64,000 bases of DNA from SAR202 cluster bacterium (GTDB lineage Bacteria > Chloroflexota > Dehalococcoidia > Lucifugimonadales > UBA3495), in the NCBI GenBank assembly GCA_013204585.1, contig JABMNL010000040.1:1-64000 (forward strand), in the 5' to 3' direction. Shown one piece after another: positions 17,159 to 25,425 of the stretch. Numbering within the stretch: the stretch's first letter is position 1; each line of letters starts with the position of its first letter. A program made the position numbers and the translations under genes. The notes below the pieces were generated by a model. The model searched no databases. It was not told the origin of the DNA and saw only the letters and a program-made list of their open reading frames with translations.

Positions 17159-17605
17159 CTACAGATAGTCCTTCCGCAGTGGGTGGCCTTCAAAGCCTTC
17201 CCAGAGCATGATTCGTTTTAGGTTGGGGTGTCCATCGAAGCGGATGCCCATTAGGTCCCAAATCTCCCGTTCCTGGAAATCGGCCCCCCGCCACAGGTGG
17301 TAGACGGAAGGCAGGGACAGTTCCTCACGGCCATTAAGTCTGGTCTTGACGATGGCGGTGTGCATTTTGTTGAGCGAGGTCAAGTGGTAAACAATCTCAA
17401 AGTGGTTGATATAGTCCACTGCTGAGATTGAGTTCAAGAAATTGAAGTCCAGACCTTCGTCCGACTTCAAGAAGCTGGCGACCTCGGCTATCTTTGGAGA
17501 CTTAATCCAGAGGACACCGTCGCAAGGCCCTTCCACCGCGTCCGATACTGCGGCTCCGACTTTTTCCGTCAGTTCCTCGCCGCTCAACTGTTGAACGGCC
17601 ATCAA
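17159..17605 (-). CDS. nuoC: NADH-quinone oxidoreductase subunit C
   Basis: 148-residue 30-kDa-type subunit, separate from NuoD. The segment [35 protein letters not shown] at the C-terminus is the family signature (ERE.WDM.GI.F.GHP.LRRIL..). It is a peripheral-arm scaffold subunit without cofactors. The start overlaps the nuoB stop by 4 bases. Confidence 0.95.
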   Translation of the reverse strand: MMAVQQLSGEELTEKVGAAVSDAVEGPCDGVLWIKSPKIAEVASFLKSDEGLDFNFLNSISAVDYINHFEIVYHLTSLNKMHTAIVKTRLNGREELSLPSVYHLWRGADFQEREIWDLMGIRFDGHPNLKRIMLWEGFEGHPLRKDYL

Positions 17606-18255
17606 GAGGTCTCCGTATCGGAACCACGTCCGAACGGGGAAAGGTTAAGGCCGTTGGGCAAATTGCGGTACTTCTTAATCTTCTCGTGAAGCTCCATGAT
17701 GCCGTAGAGCAGGGCATCGGGACGAGGTGGGCAGCCGGGAACGTAAACGTCTACCGGAATTATGTGGTCAACGCCAGGCACCACGCTGTAGGAGCCATAA
17801 TAGGGGCCGCCGCTGGTGGCGCAGACGCCCATGGAAATTACCCATTTGGGTTCGGCCATCTGGTCGTAGATGCGGCGAATGGCCGGGGCCATCTTCCAGG
17901 TCACGGTGCCAGCCACAATCATCAGGTCCGCCTGCCGTGGCGAAGCCCGAAAAGCCTCCATGCCAAAGCGGGCGATATCGAACCGACCCATGGCGCTGGC
18001 AATCATTTCAAAGGCGCAGCAGGCCAGGCCGAAGGTGACCGGCCAGAGGGCCGACTTCCGACTCCAGTTGACCAAAGCGTCCACCGAGGTGACCATCAGG
18101 CTGTCTTTCAGGTCGCCTGGAACTTCAATCGTTGGCTCGGCCAGGGGTTCGACAGAGCTATCTTTCAGGTCTTGAACCAGCGACCCTTCATGCCGGTCCA
18201 AATCCCAGGTACGCGACTGTAGGGGGCCGCCATCTTTTGGTATCTCGTAGGCCAT
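17602..18255 (-). CDS. nuoB: NADH-quinone oxidoreductase subunit B
   Basis: 217 residues. Binds cluster N2, the last iron-sulfur centre before quinone. The ligands are visible as the Cys-Cys pair in [10 protein letters not shown], the Cys in [11 protein letters not shown], and the Cys in [16 protein letters not shown]. The N-terminus has about 65 extra polar residues before the conserved core, longer than usual. It lies 9 bp after nuoA. Confidence 0.96.
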   Translation of the reverse strand: MAYEIPKDGGPLQSRTWDLDRHEGSLVQDLKDSSVEPLAEPTIEVPGDLKDSLMVTSVDALVNWSRKSALWPVTFGLACCAFEMIASAMGRFDIARFGMEAFRASPRQADLMIVAGTVTWKMAPAIRRIYDQMAEPKWVISMGVCATSGGPYYGSYSVVPGVDHIIPVDVYVPGCPPRPDALLYGIMELHEKIKKYRNLPNGLNLSPFGRGSDTETS

Positions 18256-18264
18256 CGGCGTCCC

Positions 18265-18648
18265 CTAACCCCACTCCAGGTCGTTCTTGCGCCAGGCGTA
18301 GGCCAGGCCCACAACCAGTATCCCCACAAACACTGCCATCTCAATCAGAGCGAACAGCTCCAGTTGCAGGAACTTGGTGGCCCAGGGATAGAGGAACACC
18401 ACCTCGACGTCGAAGATGACAAAGAGAATGGCGAACATGTAGTAGCGGAAGTTAAAGAGGTTCCACTGGCCGCCGAGGGTCTCGACGCCACACTCGTAGG
18501 TGTCGGACTTAACCTCGGTGGGGTTGTTGGGTCGGAGACCAATACGTGAGGCCATCCACGACGCCGTTAACATGCTGATGGGAACGGCGATGGCCACCAC
18601 TATGAAAATGGCGATGAGCCCATATTGCCGAAAATAATCGTCTAGCAT
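18265..18648 (-). CDS. nuoA: NADH-quinone oxidoreductase subunit A
   Basis: 127-residue subunit with three membrane helices. YECGVETLGGQWNLFNFRYYMFAILFVIFDVEVVFLYPWA is the signature NuoA stretch, including the loop near the quinone channel. It is the first gene of the operon. A candidate extended -10 element lies about 85 bp upstream. Confidence 0.95.
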   Translation of the reverse strand: MLDDYFRQYGLIAIFIVVAIAVPISMLTASWMASRIGLRPNNPTEVKSDTYECGVETLGGQWNLFNFRYYMFAILFVIFDVEVVFLYPWATKFLQLELFALIEMAVFVGILVVGLAYAWRKNDLEWG

Positions 18649-18732
18649 GACCTGCTGGTAACTCTGATGTTTACTCCGGTGACTACCCTGGGCGCGATTA
18701 GTCTGCCGGAGACTGGCCCAGGAATCGACCAG

Positions 18733-18741
18733 ATTATAGCA
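18733..18741 (-). promoter_or_regulatory. Candidate extended -10 promoter of the nuo operon
   Basis: On the minus strand the sequence reads TGCTATAAT, a full extended -10 motif, about 85 bp upstream of the nuoA start and inside the divergent nuoA/CaiB gap. The hexamer 17 bp upstream is TGTAAA, a weak -35, which is acceptable for an extended -10 promoter. Confidence 0.5.
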
Positions 18742-18884
18742 GAGTGCCCCCTGCCTTTACAGGCAAGATTTAGCTGGTCTCCGCCGGTCTCCATAGTCTT
18801 AGGCCTGGTGTTAGCGCCGTCTTTTCGCGTCCTTGGCTGACTGGTAGTATGAATTTGCGCCGAAAACCGCAGAACCTGCCATGC

Positions 18885-20123
18885 ATGGGAGAAGAATTGA
18901 CCACAGCCAAAGGGCCCTTGGCGGGCCTGAAAGTCCTAGACCTTTCCATCATCGTCGCGGGGGGCACCGCCAGCAGCCTGCTGGCCGACTTCGGGGCCGA
19001 GGTGGTCAAAGTCGAACGACCCGGCACCGGAGACCCGCTCCGCAATTGGGGGCCATTTGCCAATGGTGTGTCGTTATGGTGGAAGGTTCATTCCCGCAAC
19101 AAAAAGTCCATCACCCTGAACCTGGGCACCCCCGAAGGCCAAGACCTGCTCAAGAAATTGGCGGTCAAGGCCGACGTTCTAATTGAGGGATTTCGGCCCG
19201 GCGCAATGGAAAGGTGGGGCCTGGGGCCGGACGACCTCCTGGCTGTGAACCCCAAGCTGGTGATGTTGCGGTACTCGGGCTTCGGCCAGACCGGCCCCTA
19301 CAAGGACCGTCCCGGCTTTGGCACCATCGCTGAATGTATGAGCGGCTACATCAGCATGACCGGCTTCCCGGACACGCCGCCCAATCTGCCGCCAGTCCCC
19401 CTGGCCGACGAGATTGCCGGTGTGTTCGGGGCGATGGCCGGCATGATGGCTTTATATCATCGAGACGCTGGGCGGGGAGACGCATCAGGAAATCCTGACG
19501 CCAAGGGCCAGGTGGTGGATGTGAGCCTTTTCGAGCCGTTGTTCCGCCTCTGCATTCCCCACGTCACCATGTTCGACATGCTGGGCATCAACCGCGAGCG
19601 GGTGGGCAACGATTTCCCCGACGCCGCGCCGCGCAGTCTTTATAAGACCGCCGACGATCGCTGGCTGGGCCTGTCCGCCACATCCCAAAGCACCTTTGAG
19701 GGTTTGGCCAAGGCCATGGGAATGCCCGAGCTAATCGACCGGCCCGAATTCAAGGACAACGCCGCCCGTCTGGAAAACCGTGATGCCTTGAACGATGAGT
19801 TGAACGGTTGGCTGGGTCAACGCGACCTGCAAGAGACCATGGACCAACTAATTCCCGCCGGAGGAGTTGTCGGCCCGGTCTACGACGCCGCCCAGATTAT
19901 GAACGATCCCCATTACCAAGCCAGGGAAGACATCATCAATATTGACGACCCGGAACTGGGCAAGACCAAGATGTTGGGGATCGTTCCCAAGTTCAGCGAA
20001 ACACCCGGCGCTGTGGAACACGCTGGGCCGACCATCGGTGAGCACAACAGTCGTATTTACGGCTCCTGGCTGGGACTGGATGATGCCGAATTGGCCGTGC
20101 TGGGCCAGCAGGGGACGATTTAA
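18885..20123 (+). CDS. CaiB/BaiF family CoA-transferase
   Basis: Class III CoA-transferase of about 412 residues. The N-terminal region GPLAGLKVLDLSIIVAGGTASSLLADFGAEVVKVERPGTGD and HSRNKKSITLNLGTPEGQDL are the family's CoA-binding Rossmann segments. The catalytic Asp region lies in the middle of the chain. Members move CoA between carboxylic acids, often before beta-oxidation-like degradation. The substrate cannot be told from sequence. The frame opens at 18849, but the ATG at 18885 better matches where the fold begins; neither has a clear ribosome-binding site, so the start is uncertain. A paralogue lies at 51901-53124. Confidence 0.88.
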   Translation: MGEELTTAKGPLAGLKVLDLSIIVAGGTASSLLADFGAEVVKVERPGTGDPLRNWGPFANGVSLWWKVHSRNKKSITLNLGTPEGQDLLKKLAVKADVLIEGFRPGAMERWGLGPDDLLAVNPKLVMLRYSGFGQTGPYKDRPGFGTIAECMSGYISMTGFPDTPPNLPPVPLADEIAGVFGAMAGMMALYHRDAGRGDASGNPDAKGQVVDVSLFEPLFRLCIPHVTMFDMLGINRERVGNDFPDAAPRSLYKTADDRWLGLSATSQSTFEGLAKAMGMPELIDRPEFKDNAARLENRDALNDELNGWLGQRDLQETMDQLIPAGGVVGPVYDAAQIMNDPHYQAREDIINIDDPELGKTKMLGIVPKFSETPGAVEHAGPTIGEHNSRIYGSWLGLDDAELAVLGQQGTI

Positions 20124-20185
20124 GTGGCATTCAAGTTAATACGATTCGATGTCAGGGAGTTTAATTTAGCGCCAAGGAGGCCGTG

Positions 20186-21373
20186 ATGGATTCTAGCCCG
20201 TTCTCGATTGGTACAAAGCAGCCGACAATGCACAGATTTCTCTTGTCGTATTCGGTCGACCCGATGCCTCTCGACACCGTCGAGGCGGTCCAAGTCCTGG
20301 TTCGGTTGCCTTATTGCCTGTACATCCCCAGCACTCGATATCTTTTCAACTATCCAAATTCTGAGAAAGCAATTGGAATAGTGCCTCAGAAAATCTGGAC
20401 GGAGCGCGCTAGCGGGTCAACCAACTTGTCAGCTGAACAGGTCGTGGCTACAGAGTCGGTACACCTCGCAGGGGGTCAATTAGAAACGGATTGGATTGGA
20501 CAGGTGACGGCACAAACAGGCGACTTACAAGCCACGAATATGGAGTTTGACCGCGATCCGTCTGGATATTTCAGATATACCCTTCTTACAGTAGAATTCG
20601 ACTGGGAAGTCCCATCCGAATACCAACCTCCTGCGCAAGAAGCAGAAAATACCGGTGAGCATTTTGATATCACAGAAGAAATGTCCACCAAGGTCCTCCC
20701 GTTCGTTAACCATTTTATAAATTTGTATCGGCATGTGACCGGGGACGTTTACATAGACCAAATTTCGGTTCCAGTTATTGACGACATACGAATCGGTTTG
20801 CCTGACCGATGCAATCTTCGCAAACAAACCACCTCGGCCGACGCCAAATTGAGTTACAAGCATGGGTTCCATCCTAGAATGATGGGGACGCATGGAATCC
20901 GCCCTGCAATGGTAAGCAAACCCAAAGAGGTCGTTGAATCGTTCCGTTCCCTTCTAGAAGATGGGTTCCAGCCATCGACCGACGAGATCTTGCACCAGAA
21001 TGCTTTGGCGGCTCTGGAGCGTCATGATGTGAAATTGTCCGCCATCGAGAGCTTTACGTCTCTGGAAATCTTTGTGGAGCGCTTCTATTACGGAAAGCTC
21101 TCTGGCCCGATGCAGGAAGACGAGATAGAACACCTTCTGACAATGGATAGAAACTGGCAGCTACCCATTCGTTTGAAAGACTTGCTTAAATCCCAATTCG
21201 GCAAATCGGTATCTGACATAGACAATAAACTCTGGGAACGCTGGTACTCTCATCACAAAGTTCGTAATGATATCGTGCACCGTAATCACCTGCCGACGGA
21301 AGCCACGGCAAGCGAGATTTTGGAAACGAACGCGGAGATTAAGCGAATCCTAGTGGCAGAAATACGCAATTGA
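20186..21373 (+). CDS. HEPN-like domain protein of unknown role
   Basis: 395 residues, no known family recognised over the N-terminal two thirds. The C-terminal part is all-helical and ends with SHHKVRNDIVHRNH, an R-X4-H motif with polar residue after the Arg, the signature of HEPN domains (many of them RNases in toxin or abortive-infection systems). The ATG at 20186 has a perfect AAGGAGG five bases upstream; a GTG at 20183 is too close to it. The gene looks less G/C-rich than its neighbours and sits between two housekeeping-type genes, which suggests acquisition. The rdgB start overlaps its stop (TTGA). No antitoxin partner is visible next to it. A defence role is inference. Confidence 0.55.
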   Translation: MDSSPFSIGTKQPTMHRFLLSYSVDPMPLDTVEAVQVLVRLPYCLYIPSTRYLFNYPNSEKAIGIVPQKIWTERASGSTNLSAEQVVATESVHLAGGQLETDWIGQVTAQTGDLQATNMEFDRDPSGYFRYTLLTVEFDWEVPSEYQPPAQEAENTGEHFDITEEMSTKVLPFVNHFINLYRHVTGDVYIDQISVPVIDDIRIGLPDRCNLRKQTTSADAKLSYKHGFHPRMMGTHGIRPAMVSKPKEVVESFRSLLEDGFQPSTDEILHQNALAALERHDVKLSAIESFTSLEIFVERFYYGKLSGPMQEDEIEHLLTMDRNWQLPIRLKDLLKSQFGKSVSDIDNKLWERWYSHHKVRNDIVHRNHLPTEATASEILETNAEIKRILVAEIRN

Positions 21374-22014
21374 ATTCTTCGCGTTACAGTGCCCAACCCG
21401 CCCGCCTGCTAATCGCCACCGGCAACGCCGGCAAGATGCGGGAGTACGCCGACCTGCTGCGGGATATCCCGTTCGAGTTGGTTTCGCTGCGCGACTTGGG
21501 TATCACCCACGAGGTCAATGAGACCGGAGAGACCTTTGAAGAGAATGCCTGGCTCAAGGCGTCGGAGTACGCCGCCATCTCCGGGATCCTGACCCTGGCC
21601 GACGATTCGGGGCTGGAAGTGGACGCCCTCTCCGGCGAACCTGGGGTACGTTCGGCCCGTTACGGCGGCGATGCCTGCCAGAGCGAGGAAGACCGTGTTG
21701 CCCTGTTGCTGAAAAACATGGCAGATGTGCCTTGGGATGAACGCTCGGCCCGGTTCCGGTGCGTTATTGCGATTGCCGCACCTGAGGCCCCACAGCCCAC
21801 CCTAGTCGCCCAAACCGAGGGTGAAGTGGCCGGAATGATACAATATACGCCTCAGGGAGCAGACGGTTTCGGCTACGACCCCGTCTTCTATGTCCCCTTG
21901 TACGACAAGACCCTCGCCCAGCTTTCGCCGGACGATAAAAATAAGGTCAGCCACCGCGCCATCGCCGCCTTTAAGGCGATGGAACTCCTCAAACAGCTAA
22001 CCACGGAAAGCTGA
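21370..22014 (+). CDS. rdgB: XTP/dITP diphosphatase (RdgB/HAM1)
   Basis: 214-residue nucleotide-pool sanitising enzyme that hydrolyses XTP, dITP and ITP to monophosphates. The conserved blocks are LLIATGNAGKMREY, LADDSGLEVDALSGEPGVRSARYGG with the catalytic Asp, and GADGFGYDPVFYVP. Length is normal. The only start that gives the full fold is a TTG at 21370 overlapping the upstream TGA stop by four bases, consistent with coupled translation. Confidence 0.92.
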   Translation: MNSSRYSAQPARLLIATGNAGKMREYADLLRDIPFELVSLRDLGITHEVNETGETFEENAWLKASEYAAISGILTLADDSGLEVDALSGEPGVRSARYGGDACQSEEDRVALLLKNMADVPWDERSARFRCVIAIAAPEAPQPTLVAQTEGEVAGMIQYTPQGADGFGYDPVFYVPLYDKTLAQLSPDDKNKVSHRAIAAFKAMELLKQLTTES

Positions 22015-22031
22015 TATCTAAGAGCCCACCA

Positions 22032-23045
22032 ATGCTAACTGACACATTTGGCAGGCCCATGCGGGATCTGCGAATTTCCGTTACCGACCGGTGCAACTTC
22101 CGGTGTCCTTACTGCATGCCCGCCGAGATTTACGGCGAGGCCTACGAGTTCTTGCCCCGCGCCGACATCCTCACCTTTGAGGAACTGACCCGGCTGGTGG
22201 GCTTCTTTGCCGAGCAGGGAATCAGCAAGTTGCGCATCACCGGCGGCGAACCCCTACTGCGCACCGACCTGCCCCAGTTGCTGGGCATGCTGAAGGCCAT
22301 CGACGGCATCGAAGACCTGACCCTAACCACCAACGGCTACCTGCTGAGCCAGTTCGCCCAACCCCTGAAGGACGCCGGGTTGAACCGCATCACCATCAGT
22401 TTGGACAGCCTAGACGACGAAGTTTTCAAGACCATGAACGGCCGGGGGTTCTCCACCGAACGGGTGCTCGGAGCTATTCAAACCGCCGCCGAAGTCGGTC
22501 TCTCGCCGATCAAGATTAACTGCGTGGTGCAGAAGGGCGTCAATGAACACACCATCGTCGACCTAGCGCGTCACTTCCAGGGCACTGGCCACATCATCCG
22601 CTACATCGAGTACATGGACGTGGGCAACCGCAACGGCTGGCGTTCGGAGCACGTGGTGCCCGCCGACGAGATTATCGCCAAGATTGACGCCGAAATGCCC
22701 CTAGAACTCGCCGAAAGCAACTATCAAGGCGAGGTGGCTACCAGATACCGTTATAAGGACGGCAGCGGCGAGATTGGCGTCATTGCCTCGGTGACCAAGC
22801 CCTTCTGCGGCGACTGCACCAGGGTACGACTATCCACCGACGGCAAGATTTTCACCTGTCTGTTCGCCAGCGAAGGCACAAGTCTAATGGGCCCCATGCG
22901 AGCTGGCGCGACCGACGACGAACTACGCAAGATTATCGCCGGGACTTGGACCGCCCGAACCGACCGTTACTCGGAAGAACGGGCAGCATCACCAAATGGA
23001 CAGGGCCCGACACGAAAGATAGAAATGTTTCAAATCGGCGGATAG
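22032..23045 (+). CDS. moaA: GTP 3',8-cyclase MoaA
   Basis: 337-residue radical SAM enzyme for the first step of molybdenum cofactor synthesis, converting GTP to 3',8-cH2GTP. The N-terminal [4Fe-4S] ligands Cys21, Cys25 and Cys28 lie in DRCNFRCPYC, with GGEP at 71-74. The C-terminal cluster ligands are Cys259, Cys262 and Cys276 in CGDCTRVRL...FTCLF. The chain ends in the essential Gly-Gly. It lies 17 bp after rdgB, with moaC two genes downstream. Confidence 0.96.
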   Translation: MLTDTFGRPMRDLRISVTDRCNFRCPYCMPAEIYGEAYEFLPRADILTFEELTRLVGFFAEQGISKLRITGGEPLLRTDLPQLLGMLKAIDGIEDLTLTTNGYLLSQFAQPLKDAGLNRITISLDSLDDEVFKTMNGRGFSTERVLGAIQTAAEVGLSPIKINCVVQKGVNEHTIVDLARHFQGTGHIIRYIEYMDVGNRNGWRSEHVVPADEIIAKIDAEMPLELAESNYQGEVATRYRYKDGSGEIGVIASVTKPFCGDCTRVRLSTDGKIFTCLFASEGTSLMGPMRAGATDDELRKIIAGTWTARTDRYSEERAASPNGQGPTRKIEMFQIGG

Positions 23046-23057
23046 CCAAAGGCTAAT

Positions 23058-23459
23058 ATGGCAAGCAAACACATCGTCATCCACACCGACGGCGCCTGCA
23101 AAGGGAACCCTGGCCGGGGCGGCTGGGGTGCCGTAATCCAGCAGAACGGCGACCAGCAGATACTCTCCGGAAGCGAACCCCAGACCACCAACAACCGCAT
23201 GGAGATGCTGGCCGTCATCAAGGGACTGGAGGCCGTCGACCCGTCGGCCAAAGTTTTGATTAGTTCGGACAGCACCTACGTGGTCAACACCATGACCAAA
23301 GGTTGGAAGCGCAAGGCGAACCACGACCTTTGGGAGCAACTAGACCGTCTCGTTAAAGTCCGCAACATCTCTTGGCGCTGGGTGCGCGGCCACAACGGCG
23401 ACCCCGGCAACGAACTAGCAGACGCAGCAGCCACCAAAGAGGCTGGCACGGCCAAATAG
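23058..23459 (+). CDS. rnhA: Ribonuclease H type 1
   Basis: 133 residues. The four catalytic carboxylates are present: Asp11 in HTDGACKGNPG, Glu49 in NNRMEM, Asp71 in SSDSTYVV, and Asp122 in NELADAAA, with the catalytic-loop His near GHNGD. It removes RNA from RNA/DNA hybrids. It is slightly shorter than E. coli RNase HI (155) but keeps the basic GWKRKANHDLW handle region. It is inserted between moaA and moaC, 12 bp after moaA. Confidence 0.94.
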   Translation: MASKHIVIHTDGACKGNPGRGGWGAVIQQNGDQQILSGSEPQTTNNRMEMLAVIKGLEAVDPSAKVLISSDSTYVVNTMTKGWKRKANHDLWEQLDRLVKVRNISWRWVRGHNGDPGNELADAAATKEAGTAK

Positions 23460-23526
23460 CCGCCGTTAAATAGCATCCGTCCCTGGCCACGATTCAAGGA
23501 GCAATGCCAAGGAGCAATGCAACATT

Positions 23527-24030
23527 ATGTCCACTGCCAATAATGGCCCCGAAACACACCTAACCCACCTAGACGAACAGGGCCGGGCCAAGATGGTAGA
23601 CGTGGGCGACAAAGACATCACCAGCCGCGAAGCTGTAGCCCGTGGTTACGTCGCCATTCAGCCAGAGACGGCACGGCTGATTAAAGAAGGGCTGATGAAA
23701 AAGGGCGACGTCCTAACCATCGCCCAAATTGCGGGCATCATGGGCGCCAAAAAGACATCAGAGCTGATTCCGCTCTGCCATCCGCTGCCGTTGGACAAGG
23801 TAGACGTGGACTTGGAGCTAGACGAAGTCGAAAACCGCATCAACATCACCGCCACCGCCCGCACCACCGCCCGCACCGGAGTGGAGATGGAGGCGCTAAC
23901 CGCAGTCTCCGTGGCAGCATTAACCCTCTACGACATGTGCAAGTCAGTTGATCGTGGTATGCGCATCGAAGGCATCCGGCTGGCGCAGAAAAGAGGCGGC
24001 CGCAGCGGCGAGATTATTCTAGAAGACTAG
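23527..24030 (+). CDS. moaC: Cyclic pyranopterin monophosphate synthase MoaC
   Basis: 167-residue second enzyme of molybdopterin synthesis. [31 protein letters not shown] with the active-site His, [23 protein letters not shown] with the catalytic region, and the C-terminal KRGGRSG are all conserved. It acts as a hexamer on the MoaA product to give cPMP. With moaA it supplies cofactor for enzymes such as the sulfite-oxidase-fold protein at 40401-41021. Confidence 0.95.
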   Translation: MSTANNGPETHLTHLDEQGRAKMVDVGDKDITSREAVARGYVAIQPETARLIKEGLMKKGDVLTIAQIAGIMGAKKTSELIPLCHPLPLDKVDVDLELDEVENRINITATARTTARTGVEMEALTAVSVAALTLYDMCKSVDRGMRIEGIRLAQKRGGRSGEIILED

Positions 24031-24055
24031 CGGCGAAGACTAACAACGTTCCCGG

Positions 24056-24103
24056 CCAGCAACTTTGACCTATGCGGCCCTTCGACAGGCTCAGGACGAG
24101 CGG
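24056..24103 (+). repeat. 48-nt direct repeat, family C, copy 1
   Basis: Begins CCAGCAACTTTGAC, two variable bases, then ATGCGGCCCTTCGACAGG and CTCAGGACGAGCGG. Copy 2 at 24310-24357 is identical except for the variable dinucleotide. The CTTCGACAGG/GAGC core recurs in shorter form near 32040, 51582, 51769 and 51844. Confidence 0.8.
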
Positions 24104-24146
24104 GGAAGAGTGGAATGTGCCTCTCCAGATTGAACATAGCCTAAAA

Positions 24147-24178
24147 ACGTAGGGGCGGGTTTTGAAACCCGCCCCTAC
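24147..24178 (+). repeat. G/C-rich hairpin repeat, family B
   Basis: ACGTAGGGGCGGGTTTTGAAACCCGCCCCTAC-type hairpin: arms GTAGGGGCGGGTTT and AAACCCGCCCCTAC around TG. It is the most complete copy of the element also seen at 69-96. Confidence 0.75.
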
Positions 24179-24309
24179 CTGCATCGGTCAATTCCAGGAC
24201 TCGCAAACTAAGCGCCGCAGAGAACCGCTCATGGTGAGCTCCAACCGAAGGTCGAGAGTCTCGATTAATCGGACCTGTCGAACCACTGGCTTGGGAAAGC
24301 GCTTTTCTA

Positions 24310-24357
24310 CCAGCAACTTTGACTGATGCGGCCCTTCGACAGGCTCAGGACGAGCGG
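24310..24357 (+). repeat. 48-nt direct repeat, family C, copy 2
   Basis: Second copy of the element at 24056-24103, in the same orientation 254 bp downstream, differing in two adjacent bases after CAACTTTGAC. Confidence 0.8.
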
Positions 24358-24393
24358 TTGCATTGGTAATCTTTAAAACGATAACTCGCCACT

Positions 24394-24427
24394 CGTCATT
24401 CCAGCGAACGCTGGAATCCAGGATGCT
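24394..24427 (-). repeat. Short palindromic interspersed repeat, family A (inverted copy)
   Basis: Reverse-complement copy of the 11-43 element. Similarity to the 51698-51730 copy extends outward through CATCCCTTCA, so the mobile unit is longer than the palindrome. Confidence 0.75.
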
Positions 24428-24567
24428 CTGAAGGGATGATGCCCGGCAACGGCAGCCAATCTGGATTCCGGCCTGCGCCAGAATTACGGTGCGGGCATTT
24501 GCGCATCTCGGTCAGGTTCCGCTCATGGTGAGTTCCGACCCAGGGTCGATCCCGACGCATCGGGGGA

Positions 24568-24975
24568 TTAAATCGGACCCGTCTGACCACGCTGTTTAAT
24601 CTCTTCATGTAGTAGTTGCACTGCCACGGTAGCGTAGGCAATGTACTGCTCTGGCGGCAGGTCCAACTCCCGAAACTCCTCCACCTGGTCAACATCTGTG
24701 GGGCCATTAGCGCCTGGTATAGCCTTAAGGCTCAATTCCGATATCTCGCCGTTTGGCAGCACAACGACGCAACCCAGTTCCGGTGGCGGCTTGAATCCAG
24801 ACCCTGGCGGCAACTCCAATTCAATCGCCTGTAGCGTGCTCATACCCAAAAATGGCGGAAATGGCCGCAGTTGGGATGCCAACTCGGCCACAGTCTCCCG
24901 AAGTCGCTCGGCAGTCACTCGCGAGTGCTCTTCCGGTGGTAAATGGGGGGCCGACGAATCTTCTAAAGCGGTCAT
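24568..24975 (-). CDS. Conserved-looking hypothetical protein, 135 aa
   Basis: I do not recognise this protein. It is soluble, acidic and proline-rich. It opens with a helical segment of about 30 residues (EEHSRVTAERLRETVAELAS), then a strand-rich middle (MSTLQAIELELPPGS...GCVVVLPNGEISELSLKAIPG), and ends in a helix (PPEQYIAYATVAVQLLHEEI). It is flanked by the repeat island and by tRNA-Met. The ordered alternation of helices and strands and coding-like third positions suggest a real gene. Confidence 0.6.
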   Translation of the reverse strand: MTALEDSSAPHLPPEEHSRVTAERLRETVAELASQLRPFPPFLGMSTLQAIELELPPGSGFKPPPELGCVVVLPNGEISELSLKAIPGANGPTDVDQVEEFRELDLPPEQYIAYATVAVQLLHEEIKQRGQTGPI

Positions 24976-25125
24976 TATTCATCAATTCTAAACCGTCTGA
25001 ACTTCCCTAGCCAATTGACACTGTGAAAGAGCCGCCATTACCATTGGTAGTCGAGGCTTGATTCCACCAAGAATCTCGTCCTCATGTCGGAGCACACCCT
25101 GGCGGCTGGCCGGGTGGTTCCAGGC

Positions 25126-25201
25126 GGCACCGTAGCTCAGTGGTTAGAGCGGGCGCTTCATAAGCGCTAGGTCACTGGTTCGAACCCAGTCGGTGCCACC
25201 A
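25126..25201 (+). tRNA. tRNA-Met (CAT anticodon, elongator type)
   Basis: Full cloverleaf: acceptor GGCACCG/CGGTGCC, D-arm GCTC/GAGC, anticodon stem GGCGC/GCGCT (one G-T pair) with loop TTCATAA (anticodon 25159-25161), T-arm ACTGG/CCAGT with TTCGAAC, discriminator A and an encoded CCA at 25199-25201. The G1-C72 pair excludes the initiator. It reads most like elongator tRNA-Met; a CAT tRNA-Ile2 needing lysidine cannot be fully excluded. Confidence 0.93.
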
Positions 25202-25351
25202 TTCCCCTACATTCGAGGCCACGTTCTCAAAGCGTTGATTAAACATCCAGTTGTTTGTCACATCAGCGCGGTATCGGAGATGAGAACGGGCTAGGCTTCT
25301 ACGGCATCATAACCGCAGGTCCGCAGGCTCGTCCGGATTTCATTTGAGACA

Positions 25352-25380
25352 TTGACACGACAGATTATGCTTTCTATATT
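25352..25380 (+). promoter_or_regulatory. Strong sigma-70-type promoter of the MFS-tetR operon
   Basis: TTGACA at 25352-25357, a 17-bp spacer, and TATATT at 25375-25380. This is a perfect -35, ideal spacing and a near-consensus -10. The MFS gene ATG starts 45 bp downstream. Confidence 0.75.
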
Positions 25381-25387
25381 AACGGAA

Positions 25388-25400
25388 CGATACGGTATCG
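25388..25400. promoter_or_regulatory. Palindromic operator candidate for the TetR protein
   Basis: CGATACGGTATCG is a perfect inverted repeat of six-base arms around a central G. It covers the expected transcription start region just downstream of the -10, where a TetR dimer would block the promoter. Confidence 0.55.
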
Positions 25401-25425
25401 AAACTTATTATGCACGGATTAATTT

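Larger units (their letters stand above)
24031..24567. other. Intergenic repeat island
   Basis: 537 bp with no credible gene. It contains two 48-nt direct repeats (24056-24103 and 24310-24357), a family B hairpin (24147-24178), an inverted family A element (24394-24427), a related palindrome near 24461-24489 reading GGATTCCGGCC...GCCAGAATTA, and two copies of a CCGCTCATGGTGAG-containing element near 24225 and 24520. Confidence 0.75.

Noticed and set aside
24056-24357. Two 48-nt direct repeats as a CRISPR or att pair
   Set aside because: Only two copies, no cas or integrase genes, and the core recurs elsewhere as an interspersed repeat.
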